Positions 1-6,348 of a stretch of DNA of 7,808 bases are shown here, piece after piece; the stretch's first letter is position 1; each line of letters begins with the position of its first letter. The notes below the pieces were generated by a model. The model was not told the origin of the DNA, did not search any database, and saw only the letters and a program-made list of their open reading frames with translations. The position numbers and the translations under genes were made by a program. Source of the DNA: JBFGCT01 sp041581055 (GTDB lineage Bacteria > Actinomycetota > Acidimicrobiia > Acidimicrobiales > Ilumatobacteraceae); assembly GCA_041581055.1 (NCBI GenBank), contig JBFGCT010000187.1:1-7808 (forward strand). Reading direction: 5' to 3'.

Positions 1-92
1 CGGACGACACGTCTGGTCGGGCCCGTCGCCAGCCGACACGACTGACGGGCCCTCGGAGCGGGCGCTCGGACGACCCGTCTGGTCGGGCCCGT

Positions 93-113
93 CGCCAGCC
101 TTGCTCGCTGGCG
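93..113. repeat. Stem-loop at the A/B junction, second repeat unit
   Basis: CGCCAGC (93-99) and GCTGGCG (107-113) are perfect 7-bp inverted arms around a 7-nt loop. The stem forms only where segment B follows segment A, so the first unit (A-C) lacks it. No T-tract follows on either strand, so a classical intrinsic terminator is unlikely. Confidence 0.6.
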
Positions 114-200
114 CTCACTGCGGCGGCCGTGCCCACACCGCCGACACGACTGACGGGCCCTCGGAGCGGGCGCTCAGACGACACGTCTGGTCGGGCCCGT

Positions 201-221
201 CGCCAGCCTTGCTCGCTGGCG
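201..221. repeat. Stem-loop at the A/B junction, third repeat unit
   Basis: This is an exact copy, 108 bp downstream, of the 7-bp stem and 7-nt loop at 93-113. It is the nearest such hairpin to the lipoprotein promoter and lies about 80 bp before that start codon. Confidence 0.6.
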
Positions 222-286
222 CTCACTGCGGCGGCCGTGCCGGACGATGCGTCGTATGGCTCCGTCCGGTCGCTGGTCGGGTGCGT

Positions 287-292
287 CATACT
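287..292 (+). promoter_or_regulatory. Candidate -10 box for the LppM-like gene (leaderless)
   Basis: CATACT matches TATAAT at 4 of 6 positions and ends 7 nt before the ATG at 300. A transcript starting at the usual distance would begin on or next to the start codon. No Shine-Dalgarno sequence and no recognisable -35 box are present. The placement is like that of the disA, ccr and 7785 promoters in this window. Confidence 0.45.
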
Positions 293-299
293 TGACCGG

Positions 300-1127
300 A
301 TGATTCGTCGGCTCGTCGCTCTGGTCGCGTGCTCGGTCGCGTTGGCCGCCTGCCAGATCGACATCGCCGTCGACATCGCCGTCGAGCCGGACGGGACCGG
401 CACGGTCACGGTCGTCGCGACCGCCGACGCCGACCTGGTGCGCCGCGTGCCGGGCCTCGCCGAGGACCTGGTCCTCGACGACGTCGCCGACGCCGGATGG
501 GTGATCACCGGTCCTGCCCCGACCGAGGCCGGCGGGCTGGCGGTGACGTTCACGCACGACTTCGTCTCCGCCGACGAGGCGACGAACCTCCTGCGCAGCC
601 TCGGGCCGCCGTTCAACGAGATCGTGCTCCAGCGCGGCACGCCGAACGACGAGACGACGAACCAGTTGACCGGCCTCCTCGGGCTGCCGGGCGGCTTCGG
701 CGACTTCGCCGACGACGACCTGATCGCCGCCGTCGGCTCGCTGCCGTTCGAGGACGAGTTGGCGGCGAGCGGGGCCACGCCGGAGAACTCGCTCGCGGTC
801 CGGCTGACGGCGACCATGCCGGGTGTCGTGGTCGACGACGACACCAACGCGACGATCGACGACGACGGAGCGCTCTCCTGGATCGTGCCGCTCGACGGCT
901 CGATCTCCGAGCTCCGCGCCGTGACCAAGCAGGCGCCGTCGGAGGGCGGGGCGTGGGCGCGGCCCGTGTCGATCGCCGCGCTGGTCGCGCTCCTCGCGTG
1001 GGTCGCGTTCATGACGCTGTTCATCGGCTTCGTCTTCCTCGCCCGCTGGCGCCGAGCCCACAAGTACCGCCGTCGCAACCGGCGATCGCGACGCGACCAG
1101 CCGGAGCGCCCGCACGCCCCGGTCTGA
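300..1127 (+). CDS. LppM-like membrane lipoprotein
   Basis: This encodes a 275-residue secreted and anchored protein of unknown biochemical role. Residues 1-18 form a lipoprotein signal peptide: positive MIRR, a hydrophobic core, then the lipobox L15-A16-A17-C18. Cys18 is the expected lipidated residue. The next ~200 residues are an acidic extracytoplasmic domain opening with alternating short strands (residues 19-42) and containing a GW pair at 66-67. A second membrane helix lies at about 223-247, followed by a strongly basic cytoplasmic tail (about 250-266). Lipobox, a beta-rich domain of this opening type and a C-terminal helix with basic tail are the layout of actinobacterial LppM-type proteins; that family assignment is from resemblance only. 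The ATG at 300 is chosen because it starts the signal peptide exactly and follows a -10-like box; the frame stays open upstream to 129, but that part is repeat DNA. The gene stands 53 bp before the next one. Confidence 0.75.
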   Translation: MIRRLVALVACSVALAACQIDIAVDIAVEPDGTGTVTVVATADADLVRRVPGLAEDLVLDDVADAGWVITGPAPTEAGGLAVTFTHDFVSADEATNLLRSLGPPFNEIVLQRGTPNDETTNQLTGLLGLPGGFGDFADDDLIAAVGSLPFEDELAASGATPENSLAVRLTATMPGVVVDDDTNATIDDDGALSWIVPLDGSISELRAVTKQAPSEGGAWARPVSIAALVALLAWVAFMTLFIGFVFLARWRRAHKYRRRNRRSRRDQPERPHAPV

Positions 1128-1147
1128 TTCGATCGCGTTCCGGTCGA

Positions 1148-1161
1148 CGCCGCCGGCGGCG
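1148..1161. repeat. 14-bp GC palindrome between the lipoprotein and dsbA-like genes
   Basis: A perfect CGCCGCC/GGCGGCG palindrome sits in the 53-bp gap between the two genes, 20 bp after the first stop and about 20 bp before the second start. It could be a weak terminator stem or an operator. With no loop and no T-tract, and in DNA this GC-rich, it could also be chance. Confidence 0.35.
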
Positions 1162-1168
1162 GGTCTGG

Positions 1169-1174
1169 CAACGT
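1169..1174 (+). promoter_or_regulatory. Weak -10-like box before the dsbA-like gene
   Basis: CAACGT ends 6 nt before the ATG at 1181. It is one base from the TAACGT found at the same distance before ccr. The G-rich run 1175-1179 lies too close to the ATG (1 nt) to act as a normal ribosome binding site, which favours a leaderless start. The match to TATAAT is poor, so this is tentative. Confidence 0.3.
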
Positions 1175-1180
1175 GGGGGC

Positions 1181-1897
1181 ATGCCAGCACCGCGCGGACC
1201 GACCATCGTCGACTACCACTTCGACGTCATGTGCCCCTTCGCCTACCAGACGTCGAAGTGGATCCGCGATGTCCGCGCCCAGAACGGGCTGACCGTCGAC
1301 TGGAAGTTCTTCAGCCTCGAGGAGATCAACCGGGTCGACGGCAAGAAGCACCCGTGGGAACGGGAGTGGTCGTACGGCTGGTCGATGATGCGGGTCGGCG
1401 CGGCGCTGCGCCGGTCGAGCATGGACGACCTGGACCGCTGGTACGCGCGGGCGGGGCGGGCGCTCCACGAGGAGGGCCTGCGGCCGCACGAGCCGGACGT
1501 GGCACGCCACCTCCTCGAGGAGCTGGGCCTCGATCCGGCCGTGGTCGACGAGGCGATCGCCGACCAGTCGACCCACGACGAGGTGCGCGCCGAGCACGAG
1601 CGGGTCGTCGCCGCCGGCGGGTACGGCGTCCCGACGCTGTTCTTCCCAGAGTTCGCCGACGACGACGGCGACCCCGAGTGCCTGTTCGGCCCGGTCGTGC
1701 TCGACCCGCCGACCGGTGACGCGGCGATGCGGCTGTGGGACGCCACGGTCGCCTGGCTCGAGTTCCCGTACCTGTTCGAGCTGCAACGGCCGAAGAACGC
1801 GACGCACGGCGCGGTGATCGCCGATCGCCTGCGGCCGTACCTCGACGCCCGCGACTGGGTCTCGATCAACCGCGGCAGGGTCGTCTCCTTCGACTGA
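1181..1897 (+). CDS. DsbA-fold protein resembling mycothiol-dependent nitroreductase
   Basis: This is a 238-residue cytoplasmic thioredoxin-superfamily protein with no signal peptide. The first strand, IVDYHFDVMCPFAYQTSKW (9-27), carries the active-site position as C18-P-F-A21. A helical insertion follows (about 55-145), then the cis-proline loop G149-V-P151-T, and a C-terminal segment with FGPV (169-172), RLWDATV (184-190) and FPYLFELQRP (195-204). From memory of the family this layout, including the LWDA and FELKR-type C-terminal motifs, closely resembles the mycobacterial mycothiol-dependent nitroreductase Rv2466c, which has CPWC. Here the second cysteine is alanine, so ordinary CxxC disulfide exchange cannot occur. 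A monothiol mechanism with mycothiol, or an isomerase-type role, is inferred. Cys167 is the only other cysteine. The ATG at 1181 places the first strand correctly. It lies upstream of radA with a 52-bp gap. Confidence 0.8.
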   Translation: MPAPRGPTIVDYHFDVMCPFAYQTSKWIRDVRAQNGLTVDWKFFSLEEINRVDGKKHPWEREWSYGWSMMRVGAALRRSSMDDLDRWYARAGRALHEEGLRPHEPDVARHLLEELGLDPAVVDEAIADQSTHDEVRAEHERVVAAGGYGVPTLFFPEFADDDGDPECLFGPVVLDPPTGDAAMRLWDATVAWLEFPYLFELQRPKNATHGAVIADRLRPYLDARDWVSINRGRVVSFD

Positions 1898-1906
1898 GCG
1901 CGCTTC

Positions 1907-1919
1907 GGGGCCGTGCCCC
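1907..1919 (+). terminator. Short hairpin after the dsbA-like gene
   Basis: GGGGC (1907-1911) and GCCCC (1915-1919) form a 5-bp GC stem with a 3-nt loop, 10 bp after the stop codon. There is no T-tract, so termination would be weak or factor-assisted. It is the only stem seen in the 52-bp gap before radA. Confidence 0.3.
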
Positions 1920-1949
1920 ACCATCGTCGCCGTGTGACACCCGACCGTC

Positions 1950-3356
1950 ATGCTGGCCGTCATGCCCTCGATCACGACCGCGCCGGCGGCGAAGACCCGC
2001 GTCCTCCACGTCTGCGCCGAGTGCGGCGCGACCCATCCGAAGTGGGCCGGTCGGTGTGCGGCGTGCGGTGAGTGGAACACGCTGCAGGAGGCGATCGAGC
2101 CGACGGCGCCGGCCGGCCCGCCGAGCAACCGCCCCGGCCCGTCGCTGATCGGCGACGTCGGCGCCGAGGTCGCCCGCCCCGTGTCGACGGCGATCCCCGA
2201 GCTCGACCGCGTGCTGGGTGGCGGCCTGGTCCGCGGCTCGGTCACCCTGCTCGGCGGCGAGCCGGGGATCGGCAAGAGCACCCTGCTCCTGCAACTGCTG
2301 GCGGCGTGGGACGGGCCGTCGCTGTACGTCAGCGCGGAGGAGAGCGCGCAGCAGGTCCGGTTGCGCGCCGAGCGGCTCGGCGCCATCGGTCCCCGGCTCT
2401 GGCTGCACGCCGAGACGTCGCTCCCCCCTGTGCTCGACGCGATCGCCGAGACCCAACCCGAGGTCGTGGTGATCGACTCGATCCAAACGGTCGTCGATCC
2501 CGCGACGACCTCGATGCCCGGCGGCGTCGGACAGGTCCGAGGCTGCGCTCAGCGGCTGGTCGACCTGGCGAAGGCGGGCGACGTCGCCGTCGTGCTGGTC
2601 GGCCACGTCACCAAGGACGGCGGCCTCGCCGGGCCCCGCGTCCTGGAGCACGTCGTCGACACCGTGCTCCAGTTCGAGGGCGACCGCCACCACGCGCTGC
2701 GGCTGCTGCGGGCGTCCAAGCACCGCTTCGGCCCGACCGGCGAGCTCGGCCTGTTCGAGATGGCGGCCGGCGGGATGGTCGGCGTGCCCGATCCATCGAC
2801 GTTGTTCCTGGCCGATCGCCGTACCGGGGTCGCCGGATCGGCGGTCGTCCCGACGATGGAGGGCCAGCGGCCGATCGTGGTCGAGGTCCAGGCGCTGACG
2901 AGCGCCGCCGTCGCGGGGGTCCCGGCGCGCCGCAGCGCGCAAGGGCTCGACGGCGGGCGGCTCTCGATGCTGATGGCGGTCATCGGCCGGCGGGCCGGGC
3001 TACAGCTCGGCGAGCTCGACGTCTACGCGTCGACCGCCGGCGGCGTCAAGCTGAGCGAGCCGGGGCTCGACCTCGGCGTGTGTCTGGCGGTCGCCAGCGC
3101 GGCGCGAAACACGCCGCTGCCCTCCGACGTCGTCGTCTTCGGCGAGGTCGGTCTCGGTGGCGAGCTGCGCCAGGTCGGCCAGGCCGCTCGCCGGCTGAGC
3201 GAGGCCGCCCGCCTCGGATTCGCCCGCGCCGTCGTCCCGGCCAACTCTCCCGGCGGCGACGGGATTCGCGTCATCCGCGCCTCGACGCTCGCCGAGGCGG
3301 TCGCCGCGCTCGGGCTGTCCGCCAACCGCGCCGAGCCCACCCTCCGCGCGAGTTGA
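1950..3356 (+). CDS. radA: DNA repair protein RadA (Sms), branch-migration helicase
   Basis: RadA is a hexameric RecA-like ATPase that extends the D-loop and processes recombination intermediates. The 468-residue protein is of normal family length. It has an N-terminal zinc finger (Cys22, 25, 36, 39, followed by WNT), a RecA-like core with Walker A GEPGIGKST (103-111) and Walker B VVVIDS (172-177), and a C-terminal Lon-protease-like domain (about 325-460) with GGVKLSEPGLDL and VVFGEVGLGGE. The RadA signature normally KNRFG is KHRFG here (257-261; codon 258 is CAC at 2721-2723). Two in-frame ATGs are possible, 1950 and 1962. The second follows CATGCT by 7 nt, a spacing like that before the lipoprotein gene, so the true start may be four residues shorter; neither has a clear Shine-Dalgarno. 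disA follows 58 bp downstream, the usual radA-disA order, and RadA is known to bind and restrain DisA in Bacillus and mycobacteria. Confidence 0.97.
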   Translation: MLAVMPSITTAPAAKTRVLHVCAECGATHPKWAGRCAACGEWNTLQEAIEPTAPAGPPSNRPGPSLIGDVGAEVARPVSTAIPELDRVLGGGLVRGSVTLLGGEPGIGKSTLLLQLLAAWDGPSLYVSAEESAQQVRLRAERLGAIGPRLWLHAETSLPPVLDAIAETQPEVVVIDSIQTVVDPATTSMPGGVGQVRGCAQRLVDLAKAGDVAVVLVGHVTKDGGLAGPRVLEHVVDTVLQFEGDRHHALRLLRASKHRFGPTGELGLFEMAAGGMVGVPDPSTLFLADRRTGVAGSAVVPTMEGQRPIVVEVQALTSAAVAGVPARRSAQGLDGGRLSMLMAVIGRRAGLQLGELDVYASTAGGVKLSEPGLDLGVCLAVASAARNTPLPSDVVVFGEVGLGGELRQVGQAARRLSEAARLGFARAVVPANSPGGDGIRVIRASTLAEAVAALGLSANRAEPTLRAS

Positions 3357-3402
3357 CCCCACGCAGCGTCGCCCCGCCAGGGTCGAATCACGGCGCGTCA
3401 TC

Positions 3403-3408
3403 TAGGAT
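3403..3408 (+). promoter_or_regulatory. Candidate -10 box of a disA-specific leaderless promoter
   Basis: TAGGAT (4 of 6 matches to TATAAT, with the key T1, A2 and T6) ends exactly 6 nt before the disA ATG at 3415. It lies in the 58-bp radA-disA gap. No Shine-Dalgarno sequence is present and no good -35 box is found. disA may thus be transcribed on its own as a leaderless mRNA as well as by read-through from radA. Confidence 0.55.
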
Positions 3409-3414
3409 CACGTC

Positions 3415-4491
3415 ATGCAGTCCCGCCACAGCGGCGCGAACGAGCAGATGCGCTCCGCGCTCGCTCGCCTGGCGCCGGGTACGCCGCTCCGCGACGGGAT
3501 CGACCGTGTCGTGCGGTCCAAGGCCGGCGCCCTGCTCGTGCTCAGCGACGAGGCGGACGTGCTCTCGATCTGCTCGGGCGGCTTCCTGGTCGACGCCCCG
3601 TACAGCCCGCAGCGGCTCTCCGAGCTGGCCAAGATGGACGGCGCGATCATCATCTCGACCGACGGTGGGCGCATCGCGCGGGCCAACGTCCACCTCGTGC
3701 CCGACCCGACCGTGCCGACCAGCGAGACCGGCACCCGGCATCGCACCGCCGAGCGCGTCGCCCGATCGCTGCGCGTCGCGGTCGTCTCGGCCAGCGAGGA
3801 GATGGGCGTGATCAACGTCTACTCCGGCGGGAGCAAGCGCCAGCTGCAAGAGGTCGGCCACCTCCTCGAGCGGGCCAACCAGGCGCTCCAGACGCTCGAG
3901 CGGTACAAGGCGAAGCTCGACGACGCGATCGCCAACCTCACCGCCGTCGAGATCGAGGACGTCGTCACGCTGCGCGACGTCGTGACGGTGGTGCAGCGCG
4001 GCGAGATGGTGCACCGCATCGCCGACGAGATCGAGACGATGATCATCGAGCTCGGCGTCGACGCCCGCCTGCTGCGCCTGCAGATCGACGAGCTGTACGG
4101 CGAGATCGACGACGAGCTCGACCTCGTCATCGAGGACTACCTCCCGCTGGGGCGGGCGGCCCACGAGACGCTCGAGGAGATGTCGCGCCTGTCCGACGAC
4201 GACGTCCACGACCTGCGCCAGACCGCGGCGACCCTGCACCCGGACGGCGACGCCGACGACCTCAGCCAGGAGGTGGCGCCGAAGGGACTCCGGCTCCTCC
4301 ATCGGGTCAGCCGGCTCCCGGCGGCGACGGCGGCGACGATCGCCGACCATTTCGGCGGGCTGCCCAAGCTCCAGCGGGCGACGCTCGACGACCTGATCGC
4401 CGTCGACGGCGTCGACGAGGCCACGGCGCGGCTCATCCGCGAGACGCTCGCCCGGGTCACCGAGTCGACGATCCTCGATCAGTACAGCTGA
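3415..4491 (+). CDS. disA: DNA integrity scanning diadenylate cyclase DisA
   Basis: DisA joins two ATP into cyclic di-AMP; it forms an octamer that scans DNA and is inhibited by branched recombination intermediates. The 358 residues match the usual actinobacterial length. The N-terminal diadenylate cyclase domain (about 1-150) contains the DGA motif at 75-77 (in AKMDGAIIIS) and the second signature GTRHRTAER at 106-114, both intact, so catalysis is expected. A long helical spine follows (about 150-295), then a C-terminal helix-hairpin-helix DNA-binding region (about 299-350) with GGLPKLQRATLDDLIAVDGV at its centre. The ATG at 3415 gives a normal N-terminus and sits 6 nt after a TAGGAT box. 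It is paired with radA upstream, consistent with their physical and regulatory interaction. Its stop lies only 4 bp from the stop of the convergent GH18 gene. Confidence 0.97.
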   Translation: MQSRHSGANEQMRSALARLAPGTPLRDGIDRVVRSKAGALLVLSDEADVLSICSGGFLVDAPYSPQRLSELAKMDGAIIISTDGGRIARANVHLVPDPTVPTSETGTRHRTAERVARSLRVAVVSASEEMGVINVYSGGSKRQLQEVGHLLERANQALQTLERYKAKLDDAIANLTAVEIEDVVTLRDVVTVVQRGEMVHRIADEIETMIIELGVDARLLRLQIDELYGEIDDELDLVIEDYLPLGRAAHETLEEMSRLSDDDVHDLRQTAATLHPDGDADDLSQEVAPKGLRLLHRVSRLPAATAATIADHFGGLPKLQRATLDDLIAVDGVDEATARLIRETLARVTESTILDQYS

Positions 4492-4495
4492 CCGC

Positions 4496-5713
4496 TCAGC
4501 CGGCCGCCGGGTCGGTCGCCGCGGTCGGGTCGGCGACGGTCGACAGGATCCGGTCCCACACGTCGTCGTCCTCGAAGCCGAGCGCCCACAGTGCGACGCC
4601 GTCGAGCTGGTACTCGCGGGCGAGGTCCATCCGCAACCGCACGCCGGCCCCGTCGACGTAGTGCACCTGGCGGGTCTGAACGCAGGTCGTCGTCCCGTCG
4701 GTGACCTCCAGCTCGTACTCGAACGTCGACTCGCCCGTCGCCTCGACGAAGCCCGGGGTGGCGTCGCGCCGCTCGATCAGGTCATCGACCGTGCGGGCGG
4801 TCACGCTGGTCCGCCCGGGCACCTCGGTCGCCGGACACTCCCCGGCGACGAACGTCGGCCAGTTGCGGCCGTACGCGGGGACGCCGAGCACCAGCTTGTC
4901 CGGGGCGCCCGTGGCCTCGATCGCGCCGACGATCGCCGACTCCACCCAGTCCAGCGGAGCGATCGGGCCGGGCTCGCCGACCGAGAAGTCGTAGGCCATG
5001 ATCCGGATCCGGTCGACCAGCGGCGCGATCGCGCCGTAGTCGTAGACCCAGAACCCGCTGTTGGCGTTGCGCTTCGCGTCGAACACCGGCGGGATGCTGA
5101 CCGTGAGCGTCCGGCCGTCGGCGTGCAGTTCGGACGACAGCTCCTCGATGAAGGCGACCCAGTTCGGGCGGGTCGCCGACCACGAGGCGCGCCCGTCGGC
5201 GAAGGCGAACTGCTCATAGTCCAGATCGAGCCCGTCGTAGCCGCCCGACTCGGCGAACCCGACCAGCGCGTCGACGTGTCGGGCGCGGGTCACGGGGTCG
5301 GCGAGGATCGCCGCCATCCCACCGGCCGGCAGGGCGTCGACCACCGACGGCACGACCGCCGCCCGCGATCGTTTGGCGATCGACATGAAGTCCTTGATCG
5401 CGTCCTCGTTCGCGTTCGGATCGATCTCGATCGCCTCCACCCCGGTCGCGTTGAACCAGAACGGCGAGACCTCGCGCAACGATCCGACGCGTCCCCGGAA
5501 CTCGGGCAGCGAGTCACCAAGCGTCCAATACGGGGCCCAGACGTCGAGCGGGATGTCGGGCCGCGGGGCCGGCGAGTCGGCGCGGCTGACGATGATCGAC
5601 ACCCCGAGCACGAGCGCCAGCAGCCCGGCCATGGCGGGCAGCGCCAGCCGTCGGCGGTCGCGGTCGGCGCCAGCGGTGGGGGTGTCAGCGTCGGAGGAGG
5701 GCGGCGAGGTCAT
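4496..5713 (-). CDS. Membrane-anchored glycoside hydrolase family 18 protein
   Basis: This encodes a 405-residue protein. A short polar cytoplasmic N-terminus (1-21, ending DRDRRR) is followed by one hydrophobic helix (about 22-43) and then an extracytoplasmic GH18 TIM barrel (about 55-395). The GH18 signature DGLDLDYE is at 160-167 with Glu167 as the predicted general acid and the required aspartates present. The barrel ends with the family-typical GVALWALGFED near the C-terminus. No LysM, chitin-binding or other accessory module is present, so the substrate (chitin-like glycan or peptidoglycan, as in YaaH/SleL-type relatives) cannot be named. The ATG at 5713 is preferred because GGAG lies 9 nt upstream and it gives a compact N-terminus; an in-frame ATG at 5824 would add 37 unlikely residues within the HAD gene. 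The start overlaps the HAD gene end by 29 bp, indicating translational coupling. Confidence 0.85.
   Translation of the reverse strand: MTSPPSSDADTPTAGADRDRRRLALPAMAGLLALVLGVSIIVSRADSPAPRPDIPLDVWAPYWTLGDSLPEFRGRVGSLREVSPFWFNATGVEAIEIDPNANEDAIKDFMSIAKRSRAAVVPSVVDALPAGGMAAILADPVTRARHVDALVGFAESGGYDGLDLDYEQFAFADGRASWSATRPNWVAFIEELSSELHADGRTLTVSIPPVFDAKRNANSGFWVYDYGAIAPLVDRIRIMAYDFSVGEPGPIAPLDWVESAIVGAIEATGAPDKLVLGVPAYGRNWPTFVAGECPATEVPGRTSVTARTVDDLIERRDATPGFVEATGESTFEYELEVTDGTTTCVQTRQVHYVDGAGVRLRMDLAREYQLDGVALWALGFEDDDVWDRILSTVADPTAATDPAAG
4515..4537. terminator. Possible hairpin at the convergent gene junction
   Basis: GTCGCCG (4515-4521) and CGGCGAC (4531-4537) form a perfect 7-bp stem with a 9-nt loop, about 25 bp past the disA stop and inside the last codons of the minus-strand GH18 gene. 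It is the only stem near a junction with no free intergenic DNA. There is no T-tract, so its role as a terminator for disA transcripts is speculative. Confidence 0.2.
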
Positions 5714-6338
5714 CGACACCGACTCCGGCGAGCGAGTCGACGACCGTGAGCCCGACGGTCGGTGGGAGGGCGACGACATGGGGGACGCCAAGCGTCGCAC
5801 ATCCGGCGGCCAGCGCGGAGGCAACCCCGGTCGGGGAATCCTCGATCGCCACGCAGTCGCGCGGGTCGGCCCCGACTTCGGCCGCCGCCTTGAGGTACGG
5901 CTCGGGATCGGGCTTGCCGCGGCCGACCTCGTCGCCGGCGACCGAGGCGGCGAACGACCCGTCGGGGGCGGCGGCGACCACGGCCTCTGCGACCCGGCGC
6001 CACGACATCGTCACCAGCACAGACGGGATTCCGGCCGCGGCACACGACGCGAGCAGCTCGCGCGCCCCCGGTCGCCACGGGAGGTGTTCGGCGACGCGGG
6101 CGAGCACGCCGTCGAGGAGGATCTCGACGATCCGCGCCGGCTCGAGGTCGACCCCGCCGCGGTCACGGAGCTCGACGGCGGCGTCGATCAGGTCGAATCC
6201 AACCAGGGAGTGCGCGTCCTGGTCGGTCCAGGCGCCGCCGTGTTCGGCGACGAGCGCGTGCTCGCACTCGATCCAGAAGGGCTCGGTGTCGACGAGCGTC
6301 CCGTCCATGTCCCACAGAATCGCCGCCGGCCGTCGCAT
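5685..6338 (-). CDS. HAD-superfamily (subfamily IA) phosphatase/phosphoglucomutase-like
   Basis: This is a 217-residue soluble haloacid dehalogenase-type hydrolase. Motif I is DMDGTLVDTE (10-19) with Asp10 as nucleophile and Asp12 as acid/base; motif II is the Thr110 at the end of SVLVT; motif III is Lys142 in GRGKPDPEPYL; motif IV is E166-D167 in AIEDSPTGVASA. A helical cap lies between motifs I and II (about 18-88), as in the beta-phosphoglucomutase/phosphoglycolate phosphatase group. All catalytic residues are present, but the substrate cannot be told from sequence; sugar phosphates are typical. The ATG at 6338 lies 10 bp after the ccr stop with no evident ribosome binding site, suggesting coupled translation in a ccr-HAD-GH18 operon. 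Its 3' end overlaps the GH18 start by 29 bp. Confidence 0.9.
   Translation of the reverse strand: MRRPAAILWDMDGTLVDTEPFWIECEHALVAEHGGAWTDQDAHSLVGFDLIDAAVELRDRGGVDLEPARIVEILLDGVLARVAEHLPWRPGARELLASCAAAGIPSVLVTMSWRRVAEAVVAAAPDGSFAASVAGDEVGRGKPDPEPYLKAAAEVGADPRDCVAIEDSPTGVASALAAGCATLGVPHVVALPPTVGLTVVDSLAGVGVDDLAALLRR
5723..5726 (-). promoter_or_regulatory. Ribosome binding site deciding the GH18 start
   Basis: On the minus strand GGAG lies 9 nt before the ATG at 5713, inside the end of the HAD gene. It is the only clear Shine-Dalgarno-like sequence I find ahead of a gene in this window, fitting an internal operon gene rather than a leaderless one. Confidence 0.5.
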
Positions 6339-6348
6339 GGTCGGTCTG

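Larger units (their letters stand above)
1..240. repeat. Mosaic tandem repeat (three units, segments A/B/C)
   Basis: This non-coding stretch is built from three segment types. Segment A (34 bp, starting CGGACGACACGTCTGGTCGG) occurs at 1-34, 67-100 and 175-208, each pair differing by one or two bases. Segment C (32 bp, starting GACACGACTGACGGGCCC) occurs at 35-66 and 143-174 and is identical in both. Segment B (42 bp, starting TTGCTCGCTGGCGCTCACTG) occurs complete at 101-142; its first 32 bp recur exactly at 209-240. The order is A-C, A-B-C, A-B(partial). The first unit is therefore 66 bp and the second 108 bp, differing only by presence of B. The array touches the window edge and may extend left. 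It ends about 60 bp before the lipoprotein start. Its function is unknown; it could be a REP/BIME-like intergenic element. I see no convincing gene in it. Confidence 0.9.

Noticed and set aside
1..240. CRISPR array
   Set aside because: Units are 66 and 108 bp, contiguous and without unique spacers; no cas gene is present.
129..299. N-terminal extension of the lipoprotein frame and a short open frame at 101-295
   Set aside because: Both read through the tandem repeat and give low-complexity Arg/Gly/Ala/Pro protein. The signal peptide and promoter place the true start at 300.
329..1180. Long open frame running into the dsbA-like gene from upstream
   Set aside because: It overlaps the lipoprotein gene in another frame and is Arg-rich shadow coding typical of high GC. 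The thioredoxin-fold homology begins only after the ATG at 1181.
2072..3811. Open frame of 579 codons over radA and disA
   Set aside because: Highly Arg/Pro-rich product with no motif; it is a shadow of two unmistakable genes.
5714..5824. Longer GH18 start at 5824
   Set aside because: It would add 37 Ser/Arg/Pro-rich residues inside the HAD gene, and the shorter start has a GGAG site at good spacing.
3405..5824. c-di-AMP signalling system formed by disA with the GH18 gene
   Set aside because: The genes are convergent, on different transcripts, and no c-di-AMP receptor or riboswitch is visible; adjacency alone does not support it.
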